From NCBI GenBank assembly GCA_046497505.1, contig JAWOFN010000042.1:1-8678 (forward strand): a stretch of 8,678 nt of DNA, given 5' to 3'. Each line of letters opens with the position of its first letter. Within the stretch, counting starts at the first letter, position 1. A program made the position numbers and the translations under genes. This DNA is from JAWOFN01 sp046497505 [NCBI: bacterium]. GTDB taxonomy: Bacteria; Blakebacterota; Blakebacteria; Blakebacterales. Below, piece after piece: positions 1-6,377 of the stretch. The notes beneath the pieces were generated by a model that was given only the letters and a program-made list of their open reading frames with translations, searched no databases and had not been told where the DNA came from.

Positions 1-2
1 GG

Positions 3-320
3 CTCTTCGTGCACCTGGACCCCTCCAAGCCGGGCAGGGCCCCCTACCTGCGTCCCTGGTCGTGGGATGCGGTGGAGGCCGCCCGGGATCGTGTGACCTC
101 GCTGGTGGGTCGCCTGAGGGCATCGATGGAACAGGGGGTCTTCCTCCGGCTCCCCCACGAGCGGGGCAGGGACAACCGGAGCGGCCTCTGCCGGGGCTGC
201 CCCTCCCCGGCCCTCTGCCGGGCGTGGAGGGAGGAGGAATCCCTGCGGCACATGAGGGAGGAGCGCCTGAGATCCCTCCATGCTGCCCGGAAGATCGATC
301 GGCTGGGGGGGACGTCATGA
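3..320 (+). CDS. AddB-like PD-(D/E)XK exonuclease subunit, C-terminal end (5' truncated by window edge)
   Basis: This is the tail of a longer gene: the frame is open from base 3 with no convincing start, and it ends at TGA 318-320. About 105 residues are visible. Near the C-terminus a C-x2-C-x5-C cluster (LCRGCPSPALC, bases about 186-218) matches the last three cysteines of the 4Fe-4S cluster that staples the nuclease domain of AddB and Cas4-type nucleases. The fourth cysteine and the D/E-K active site would lie upstream, outside the window. After the cluster comes a charged Arg/Glu-rich helix. The stop overlaps the start of the addA-like gene (ATGA, 317-320), the usual arrangement for exonuclease subunits made together. 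Known for the family: AddB pairs with AddA in resection of double-strand breaks. The tail of an actinobacterial AdnA subunit could look similar, so the exact subfamily is not settled. Confidence 0.72.
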   Translation, partial: LFVHLDPSKPGRAPYLRPWSWDAVEAARDRVTSLVGRLRASMEQGVFLRLPHERGRDNRSGLCRGCPSPALCRAWREEESLRHMREERLRSLHAARKIDRLGGTS

Positions 321-3300
321 GCCGGCCCGGCGGGGACCGCCCGGCGGACGTCGACCGGAGGGACCGTCTCGCGACGGTCCTCGACACCAGCTTCGCGGTG
401 GGTGCCGGAGCGGGCTCCGGGAAGACCCGGGTGCTGGTGGACAGGGTGGTCTCCCTGGTGGACCGGGGGACCGACCTGGAGCGCGTGGTCGCCATCACCT
501 TCACCGAGAAGGCCGCTTCCGAACTGAGGGAGCGGGTGAGGAGCCGGCTCTCCGGCGGGGACGCGTGCGAAGGTGAGGAGGAGCGGCTCCGCACCGAGGC
601 GCTGCCGAAGGTGGACCTCGCCCAGATCACCACCATCCACGGATTCTGCCGCTCCCTTCTCGCTTCCCGCCCGCTGGAGGCGGGGGTGCCCCCCGGGTTC
701 CGCGTGCTGGACGCCCTGGGATCGGACCTCCTGCTGGCCGATGTCTCCCGGGAGGCGGTCGAGGAACTCCGGCAGGTGGAGGACCGGGACCTGACGGCGG
801 CCCTGCTGGCGGGTGGGAGACTCAGCGCCCTCCCGGGCCTGGTGCGGGCCCTGCGCAAGTACCCGGACCTCGAAGTGAGGGTGCCGGCCCCCCGGGGCCC
901 CGCCCTCCAGGAGGCGGCTGCCGAGCTCCTGGGAGCGGCCCGGGGGATCGCCCGCTTCCGGGGGGAGGTGCCGGAGGAGGACCGGCTGCTGCAGCAGGCC
1001 CTGGATGTGATGGAGAAGGAACGTTCCCTGCTTCCGCCGTGGGAGGACGACGCGGAGCTGGCAGCGATCCTCCGCTCCGTCGCCATCCACCGGAACGTCG
1101 GCTCCGCCAGCAAGTGGGCCGCCTCCCCGGAGGCCTCCGGCGCGTTCCGTGACCTGAAGGAGCGATGGAAGGAACTCGCTGACCTGCGGGACCGGGCGTT
1201 GGAGGGCTTCGCGGACCGGGCCCTGGCCTGGCTCACCGACCGGGCCCGACGGATCGCCGTGTCCTTCCAGGAACGGAAGCGGCAGATGGGAGTGCTGGAC
1301 TTCGACGACCTCCTCCTCCTCACCGCACGTCTCCTGGAGGAGGACCGGGACACCGCGGAGGAGATGAAGGGACGCTTCGATGTGCTCCTGGTCGACGAGT
1401 TCCAGGACACCGACCCGGTCCAGGCCCGCATCGTGCTCAGGCTGTCGGAGCCGATGGGGGAGCGCGCCCTGCGGCCGGAGGAGGCGGTGCCCGGGGAGGG
1501 ACGTCTCTTCGTGGTGGGGGACGAGAACCAGAGCATCTACCGTTTCCGGAGGGCGGACCTGGAGGTGTTCCGCACGGCCCGCGAGCGGGTCCTGGTCCGG
1601 GGGCGGGAGGAACGGCTGGAGGTCAACTTCCGCAGCCTCCCGCGGCTGGTCGAGACCGCCAACCGCGTGTTCGGTGAACTCCTGAGCGCCCCCGTACTGA
1701 CGCCCTATCGGGAACCCCGCGGGGAGGACGCCCCGGTGACGCTGCTGGACCTGGACCCCCTGCTGGAGGCGATGCCCGGGGTGGAGGGGGAGGAGGCCCG
1801 CACCGGCCAGGTACGCAGGGCAGAGGCCCGGGCGCTGGCCGGGTGGATCCAGGAACACCTCGGGGAGCTCCCGGTGAGCGATCCCCGCAGCGGGGAGCTC
1901 CGTACCCTCCAGTACCGGGACGTGGCGGTGCTGGTCCGGACCTACACAGGCATATCCACCTATGAGGCGGAACTGGAACGGTGCGGCATCCCCTACCGGG
2001 TCTCCGGGGGGAAGGCGTTCTTCGCGAGGCTGGAAGTGCAGCAGACCCTCTCCGTCCTGCGGGCCGTGGCGGACCCTGGCGACCGGGGGGCCCTGGCGGC
2101 GGCGCTCCGGAGCCCCGCCTTCGGGGTCTCCGACCAGGACCTGGCGGCCTGGGCCCTGGAATACGGGGCCCTGAGCTACGGCGACGGGCTGGACGACACG
2201 GGTGCGGCGGAGGCCCTCCGTCATGCCCGGGGGGTCCTGGAAGGACTCCACCGCCAGGCTGGGACGATCCGGCCGGCTGCGGTGCTGCGACGCATCTACG
2301 AGGAGACCCGGGTCCTCCCCCTCCACGCCCTCAAGCCGGACGGGGACCGGCGGATGGCGAACCTCCTGAAGCTGCTCGATCTGGCACGGGCCTATGAGGA
2401 CGCGGCGGGATCGCTGGCGGCGGCCGGGGCGGGTACCGGTCCCACCCTGGAGGGGCTGGTCCGCCACCTGGAGGAACAACGGCGGGCCGCGGCCGAGGAG
2501 GAGTCCGCGCTCGTGGAGGAAGAGGGGGACGCGGTGCGGCTATTGACCATCCACAGTGCCAAGGGCCTGGAGTACCCGGTGGTGGCGCTGCTCGACAGGG
2601 AGTACGCCGCGCGCTTCCAGGACGAGGCCATCCCGGTGCGGGAGGAAGAAGCGGTCACGGTGCGGTCGGCGGGGCTGGAGCCCTCCGACTGGAAGGTGCG
2701 GAAGGAGGTCGAACAGGACCGCCAGGAGGAGGAATCCCTCCGGCTCCTCTACGTGGCCTTCACCCGGGCCCGGGATCACTTCCTGCTCCCCACGCGCACC
2801 TCGGAGGACGTGGGGGAGAAGAGCAGCTTCCTGGCACCCCTGGAGGGCGGGCTGGTCTCCCTGGCCGGAGAGGGGACCCGGCTGGTCCGAGTGCTCTCCC
2901 CGGGCCCGCCCGAGGAGGGGGTACGGAGGGTCCATCGCCTGCCCCACGACATGCCGGTCCCCAGCGAGGCAGAGCGGGAGGCGGCGGGCAGGGAGCGGGC
3001 CGACGCTCTCTCGGCGTGGGGGCGGCAGGCAGGGCGGGCCCGGCAGGACGCGCTGGTCCGGGCCAGCAGCCTGGCGGCGGAGGAGCCGGAAGGGGCGTCA
3101 GGGAGGTACCGGCAGGAGGCGCGGGTCCTGGGCACGCGGGTGCACGAGGCCCTGGAGGCCGCGGTGGCCCGCGATGGAGGGGTCGCGGGGGAGGAAGGAG
3201 CGGGAGGCGAGGGGGAGATGAGGGACTTGGTCCGGAAGGGGCTGGAGATGCTGGCCGGAGCGCGGGCCGAAGGGCTGCAGCCCGCCGCGGTGGAGTGGCC

Positions 3301-3571
3301 CCTGCTGGCCAATCTCGACGGGAGCGGTCTCCGGGACGTGCCCGAAGGGGCCCGGACCCTCACCGGTACGGCGGATCTCATCCTTGAGGGAGCGGACGGA
3401 GTCCTCGTTATTGTCGACTATAAGACCGACCGCGAGGACCCGGGGTCGATCGGCCGACGATACGCCCCCCAGCTCGCCGCTTACCGGATGGCGCTGGAAC
3501 GCGCCAGCGGGCGGCCGGTGCGCTGCGAGATCTGGGCGCTCCACGCCGGACGCCGGGTCCCGGTGGACTGA
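317..3571 (+). CDS. addA: AddA-like ATP-dependent helicase-nuclease (RecB/UvrD superfamily 1)
   Basis: The protein has 1084 aa and should unwind and degrade DNA ends during recombinational repair, in complex with the upstream nuclease subunit. Helicase motifs appear in order: Walker A GAGAGSGKT (29-37), motif Ia ITFTEKAASEL (60-70), TIHGFC (106-111), Walker B VDEFQDTD (359-366), GDENQSIYRFRRAD (401-414), NFRS (437-440), TIHSAKGLEYPVV (744-756) and LLYVAFTRARD (810-820). A RecB-type nuclease domain ends the protein: GTRVHEALE with His943, Asp1020 in GTADLIL, Asp1034 and Lys1036 in VDYKTD, then Q1052/Y1056 in QLAAY. All catalytic positions are present. The start at 317 was chosen because it overlaps the upstream stop as ATGA and sits just after a GGGGGGGA run (305-312); the frame is open further upstream but only within the neighbouring gene. 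DEFQDTD and GLEYPVV favour AddA over UvrD or AdnB. It is somewhat shorter than Bacillus AddA (about 1230 aa). A Gly/Glu-rich stretch (951-967) interrupts the nuclease domain. Confidence 0.9.
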   Translation: MSRPGGDRPADVDRRDRLATVLDTSFAVGAGAGSGKTRVLVDRVVSLVDRGTDLERVVAITFTEKAASELRERVRSRLSGGDACEGEEERLRTEALPKVDLAQITTIHGFCRSLLASRPLEAGVPPGFRVLDALGSDLLLADVSREAVEELRQVEDRDLTAALLAGGRLSALPGLVRALRKYPDLEVRVPAPRGPALQEAAAELLGAARGIARFRGEVPEEDRLLQQALDVMEKERSLLPPWEDDAELAAILRSVAIHRNVGSASKWAASPEASGAFRDLKERWKELADLRDRALEGFADRALAWLTDRARRIAVSFQERKRQMGVLDFDDLLLLTARLLEEDRDTAEEMKGRFDVLLVDEFQDTDPVQARIVLRLSEPMGERALRPEEAVPGEGRLFVVGDENQSIYRFRRADLEVFRTARERVLVRGREERLEVNFRSLPRLVETANRVFGELLSAPVLTPYREPRGEDAPVTLLDLDPLLEAMPGVEGEEARTGQVRRAEARALAGWIQEHLGELPVSDPRSGELRTLQYRDVAVLVRTYTGISTYEAELERCGIPYRVSGGKAFFARLEVQQTLSVLRAVADPGDRGALAAALRSPAFGVSDQDLAAWALEYGALSYGDGLDDTGAAEALRHARGVLEGLHRQAGTIRPAAVLRRIYEETRVLPLHALKPDGDRRMANLLKLLDLARAYEDAAGSLAAAGAGTGPTLEGLVRHLEEQRRAAAEEESALVEEEGDAVRLLTIHSAKGLEYPVVALLDREYAARFQDEAIPVREEEAVTVRSAGLEPSDWKVRKEVEQDRQEEESLRLLYVAFTRARDHFLLPTRTSEDVGEKSSFLAPLEGGLVSLAGEGTRLVRVLSPGPPEEGVRRVHRLPHDMPVPSEAEREAAGRERADALSAWGRQAGRARQDALVRASSLAAEEPEGASGRYRQEARVLGTRVHEALEAAVARDGGVAGEEGAGGEGEMRDLVRKGLEMLAGARAEGLQPAAVEWPLLANLDGSGLRDVPEGARTLTGTADLILEGADGVLVIVDYKTDREDPGSIGRRYAPQLAAYRMALERASGRPVRCEIWALHAGRRVPVD

Positions 3572-3594
3572 CGCCGCCGCCTTCCGAACCGACC

Positions 3595-3600
3595 GGGGAG
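3595..3600 (+). promoter_or_regulatory. Shine-Dalgarno GGGGAG for the DUF1015 gene
   Basis: GGGGAG ends three bases before the ATG at 3604, which is a short spacing. An in-frame ATG at 3631 (codon 10) has no purine-rich stretch before it, so this site favours the 3604 start. The short spacing leaves some doubt. Confidence 0.5.
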
Positions 3601-3603
3601 AAC

Positions 3604-4800
3604 ATGGAGCCATCCCGTCTGCCTCCGCTCATGCAGTCCTTCCACGCACTCCGATATGCCGACACCGGCGCGATGGGGCGGCTGATCGCGCCCCCCTACG
3701 ATGTGATCGACGGGGAGATGAGGGGGCAACTGGCGGAGGAGGAGCGGAACATCGTGCACCTGACCCTAGGGGGGAACCCGGACCCGTACGAGGCGGGGGC
3801 GCGGGTGCTGGAGGAGTGGGTGGCCGAGGGTGTGCTGGTCCGGGACGGGCGTCCCACCGTCACGGTCATGCGGCAGCGTTTCGACCTGGAGGACCGTCCC
3901 GCGGTGGAGCGCACCGGGATCTTCGTCTCGGTGGCCGCCGAGCCGTACGGCACCGGCCGGGTCCGCCCCCACGAACGGACCCGCCCGGGACCCAAGGAGG
4001 ACCGCCTCGAGCTGCTCCGTGCCACAGGGACCGTGACCGAACCGGTCTTCCTGCTCAGCCCCGATCCGGACGGGGGACTGGCAGGACTCATGGGGTCGGT
4101 CACCGCCCGCAGCCCGGACGCAGCGGCGGAACAGGGCGGGGTGGGGATCGAGGTCTGGTTCGAGCCCGGGGAGGGGGTCGAAGAGGTCCTGGCCTCCGCC
4201 GCTTCGGCGCCCCTCTACATCGCCGACGGACACCATCGCTATGAGACCACGGCCGCCTGGGGCGTGGAGCGGGGGTCGGGGGCGCGCGTGCTGGCCTTCG
4301 TGGTCCCCACCGGGGATCCTGGGCTCGTGGTCCTGCCCGCCCACCGGGTGATCCGGGGCCGGCCGGTGGACCAGGAGGCGCTGCTGAGGAGCGTGGCACC
4401 CCGTTTCGCGTTGGAGACCGCGGAGGGGGCGGAGTGCACCATCGTATGGCCGGGGAGGGTGGAGACCCACCTGGGCTGCCTGGACCCGGTCGGGGAGATG
4501 CCCGGCTCCGAGGAGGAGAGGGAGGCGGCCGCCGGCCTGACCATCACCCGGGTGGAGCGCTACCTGGTACGCCCCCTGCTGTCGGCGGCGGGTCCGGAGA
4601 GCTTCCTGGAACACACCCCGGACGAGACCCGGGCCCGCATCCGGGTGGCGGAGGGCAGTGCAGCCGCCGCGGTGATCGTGGATCCCACACCGGTGGAGGA
4701 CGTGCTCCGGGTGGCCGACGAGGGAGGCGTCATGCCCCCAAAGTCCACCTACTTCTACCCGAAGGTCCCCAGCGGTATCGTGATGCTCCCGGGAGACTGA
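3604..4800 (+). CDS. DUF1015 family protein (COG4198)
   Basis: The 398-aa product carries all the conserved blocks of this uncharacterised family: APPYDVI (29-35), IVHLTLG (50-56), an H-E-R-T...K-E-D-R-L-E-L-L block (123-138), YIADGHHRYETTAAW (205-219) and the C-terminal MPPKSTYFYPKVPSGIVM (377-394). Length is normal for the family (about 400 aa), with no frameshift, signal peptide or membrane segment, so it should be cytosolic. Its biochemical role is not known to me. The DGHHR block resembles the G-E-R-R box of ParB and the equivalent motif of ParB-fold serine kinases such as SerK, probably why some family members carry ParB-like names; that link is inference. The gene starts 32 bases after the addA-like stop and lies 54 bases before rtcB, so it may be transcribed with either or both. 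I see no promoter in front of it. Confidence 0.9.
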   Translation: MEPSRLPPLMQSFHALRYADTGAMGRLIAPPYDVIDGEMRGQLAEEERNIVHLTLGGNPDPYEAGARVLEEWVAEGVLVRDGRPTVTVMRQRFDLEDRPAVERTGIFVSVAAEPYGTGRVRPHERTRPGPKEDRLELLRATGTVTEPVFLLSPDPDGGLAGLMGSVTARSPDAAAEQGGVGIEVWFEPGEGVEEVLASAASAPLYIADGHHRYETTAAWGVERGSGARVLAFVVPTGDPGLVVLPAHRVIRGRPVDQEALLRSVAPRFALETAEGAECTIVWPGRVETHLGCLDPVGEMPGSEEEREAAAGLTITRVERYLVRPLLSAAGPESFLEHTPDETRARIRVAEGSAAAAVIVDPTPVEDVLRVADEGGVMPPKSTYFYPKVPSGIVMLPGD

Positions 4801-4816
4801 CGCGCCCCCGGGCGCG
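4801..4816 (+). other. GC-only inverted repeat just after the DUF1015 stop
   Basis: CGCGCCC-CC-GGGCGCG is a perfect 7-base inverted repeat starting one base after the stop codon. A 2-base loop is too tight, so a real hairpin would have at most about 6 pairs around a 4-base loop. No U tract follows, so this is not a classical terminator. A second palindrome, CTCCCGGGAG (4786-4795), lies at the end of the coding region. Either could be chance in DNA this GC-rich. Confidence 0.25.
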
Positions 4817-4842
4817 GACGCAGGAGCCCAACTCCGGCCCTC

Positions 4843-4850
4843 GAGGAGGG
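4843..4850 (+). promoter_or_regulatory. Shine-Dalgarno GAGGAGGG for rtcB
   Basis: GAGGAGGG lies four bases before the ATG at 4855 and is the strongest ribosome-binding site in the window. It fixes the rtcB start and suggests independent, efficient translation rather than coupling to the gene upstream. Confidence 0.75.
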
Positions 4851-4854
4851 CGAC

Positions 4855-6309
4855 ATGGAACAGCCATCACCCATCGAGTTCGAGCGGCTCGACGAGTATC
4901 GGGTCCGCATCCCCCGGGTGGGGCCGATGAGAGCGGACGGGATGATCATCGCCGACGAGGCCACCTTCCGGCTGGTGGAGAAGGACCAGAGCCCCCAGCA
5001 GGTGGCGAACGTGGCGTGCCTCCCCGGCCTGGTGGGCTGCAGCCTCGCCATGCCGGATATCCACTGGGGATACGGGTTCCCGATAGGAGGGGTGGCCGCC
5101 TTCGACGTCGATGACGGTGTGGTGAGTCCCGGCGGGGTGGGGTACGACATCAACTGCGGGGTGAGGCTGCTTCGGACCTCGCTCACCGAGGATGAGGTCA
5201 GGCCCCGGCTGAAGACCCTGGTGGACCGGCTCTTCGCGCTCATCCCCACCGGGGTGGGGTCCTCCCGCAGGGATCTCAAGCTGGATCGGGACGAGCTGGA
5301 GGAGCTGCTCAAGGGCGGGGCGGGCTGGGCGGTCGAGCGCGGACTGGGCCGGCCCGAGGACGCGGAGCACCTGGAGAGCGGCGGCTGCCTGGAGGACGCC
5401 GACCCGGGTGAGATGAGCGACCGGGCCCTCGAACGAGGGCTGGACCAGGTGGGTACGCTGGGCAGCGGCAACCATTTCGCCGAAGTGGGTGTGGTGGACG
5501 AGGTCTACGACGATGCCGCCGCGGAGGCCTTCGGTCTCGAGGAGGGTCGGGTGAGCTTCCTCATCCACACCGGAAGCCGCGGCCTGGGGTACCAGATCGC
5601 CGACGACTACATGAAGGAGATGCAGGGTGCGATGCGGCGTTATGACATCGAGCTGCCGGACAAGCAGCTCGTGTGCGTGCCCATCTCATCGGAGGAGGGA
5701 CAGCGCTACCTTCGGGCCATGCGGGCCGGCGCGAACTTCGCCTTCGCCAACCGCCAGATGATCACCCACAAGGCCCGGGAGGCCTTCCGCGACTCCCTGG
5801 ATGTGAGCGAGGACGGGCTGGGGATGGACGTGGTCTACGATGTCTGCCACAACATCGCCAAGATCGAGGAGCATATTTGGGAAGGGGAGGCCCGGAAGGT
5901 GTGCGTGCACCGCAAGGGCGCCACCCGCGCCTTCCCCGCCCGTCATCCCGAAGTGCCCGGAGCGTATCGGGAGGTGGGGCAGCCGGTGCTGATCCCGGGG
6001 GATATGGGGCGCTACTCCTTCGTGCTGGTCGGGACCGAGCAGGCCATGGAGGAGACCTGGGGGTCCTCCTGTCACGGGGCGGGCCGTGTGAAGTCGCGGA
6101 CCCGGTCCAAGAAGGACATGCGGGGCCGGGACATCGCCGCTGAGCTGGCGGAGAAGGGTATCTACGTGAGGGCTGATTCCACCCGGGTGCTGGCCGAAGA
6201 GGTGAGCGAAGCGTACAAGGACGTGGCGGACGTGACCACGGTGGTGGAGAAGGCGGGCATCGCCCGCCGGGTGGCACGCCTGCGGCCCATGGGGAACATC
6301 AAGGGATAG
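4855..6309 (+). CDS. rtcB: RtcB RNA-splicing ligase (3'-phosphate/5'-hydroxyl, GTP-dependent)
   Basis: The 484-aa product joins RNA 2',3'-cyclic-phosphate or 3'-phosphate ends to 5'-hydroxyl ends, using GTP and Mn2+, in tRNA splicing or RNA repair in the cytosol. The active site is complete: Asp98 and Cys101 in GYDINCGVR, Asn206 and His207 in GSGNHFAE, His238 in LIHTGSRGLGYQ, His332 in DVCHNIAK, and His407 in SCHGAGR, the residue that becomes GMP-linked. Their order and spacing follow the well-studied Pyrococcus horikoshii enzyme (95, 98, 202, 203, 234, 329, 404) within three or four residues. The length matches the canonical long archaeal/bacterial form (about 480 aa), and the C-terminus ends in the usual RPMGNIKG. 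The start is supported by a strong GAGGAGGG. No archease and no RtcR-type regulator is visible nearby. The neighbouring DUF1015 gene has no known link to RNA ligation. Confidence 0.96.
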   Translation: MEQPSPIEFERLDEYRVRIPRVGPMRADGMIIADEATFRLVEKDQSPQQVANVACLPGLVGCSLAMPDIHWGYGFPIGGVAAFDVDDGVVSPGGVGYDINCGVRLLRTSLTEDEVRPRLKTLVDRLFALIPTGVGSSRRDLKLDRDELEELLKGGAGWAVERGLGRPEDAEHLESGGCLEDADPGEMSDRALERGLDQVGTLGSGNHFAEVGVVDEVYDDAAAEAFGLEEGRVSFLIHTGSRGLGYQIADDYMKEMQGAMRRYDIELPDKQLVCVPISSEEGQRYLRAMRAGANFAFANRQMITHKAREAFRDSLDVSEDGLGMDVVYDVCHNIAKIEEHIWEGEARKVCVHRKGATRAFPARHPEVPGAYREVGQPVLIPGDMGRYSFVLVGTEQAMEETWGSSCHGAGRVKSRTRSKKDMRGRDIAAELAEKGIYVRADSTRVLAEEVSEAYKDVADVTTVVEKAGIARRVARLRPMGNIKG

Positions 6310-6315
6310 ATACCG

Positions 6316-6343
6316 CTGGCAGGCCCTGCCGGGCCCCGATAAC
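6316..6343 (+). promoter_or_regulatory. Weak sigma-70-like promoter candidate before the propeller gene
   Basis: CTGGCA (6316-6321) and GATAAC (6338-6343) each match four of six bases of the -35 and -10 consensus and are separated by 16 bases. Transcription would begin near 6350, about 28 bases before the ATG at 6378. The position is sensible, in the largest gap of the window, but the match is weak and could be chance. Confidence 0.22.
6322..6335 (+). terminator. Possible small hairpin after rtcB
   Basis: GGCCC-TGCC-GGGCC forms a five-pair all-GC stem with a four-base loop, beginning 12 bases after the rtcB stop. An overlapping alternative, GGCAGG-C-CCTGCC, lies at 6318-6330. No U tract follows, so intrinsic termination is uncertain, although high-GC bacteria often have such U-less hairpins at gene ends. 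Confidence 0.25.
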
Positions 6344-6363
6344 CTGAGTCCGGACCTCTTGGC

Positions 6364-6369
6364 AAGGAG
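6364..6369 (+). promoter_or_regulatory. Shine-Dalgarno AAGGAG for the propeller gene
   Basis: AAGGAG stands eight bases before the ATG at 6378, near-ideal spacing. It supports that start, which also gives an intact export signal. Confidence 0.7.
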
Positions 6370-6377
6370 CCGACCGC

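Noticed and set aside
62-316. In-frame upstream extension of the AddA-like gene to 62
   Set aside because: The extension would overlap the upstream nuclease tail by about 250 bases and adds only low-complexity Gly/Pro-rich residues; the ATGA start at 317 places the Walker A at residue 29, as usual in the family.
44-2479. An 811-codon open frame on the - strand opposite the AddA-like gene
   Set aside because: It lies antisense to a gene with complete helicase motifs, shows no recognisable domain, is rich in Pro/Arg/Gly/Gln, and is explained by G/C-biased codons that rarely produce stops on the opposite strand.
4786-4816. Two adjacent GC palindromes as a rho-independent terminator after the DUF1015 gene
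   Set aside because: Loops would be zero to four bases and there is no U tract; perfect short dyads are expected by chance at this GC content.
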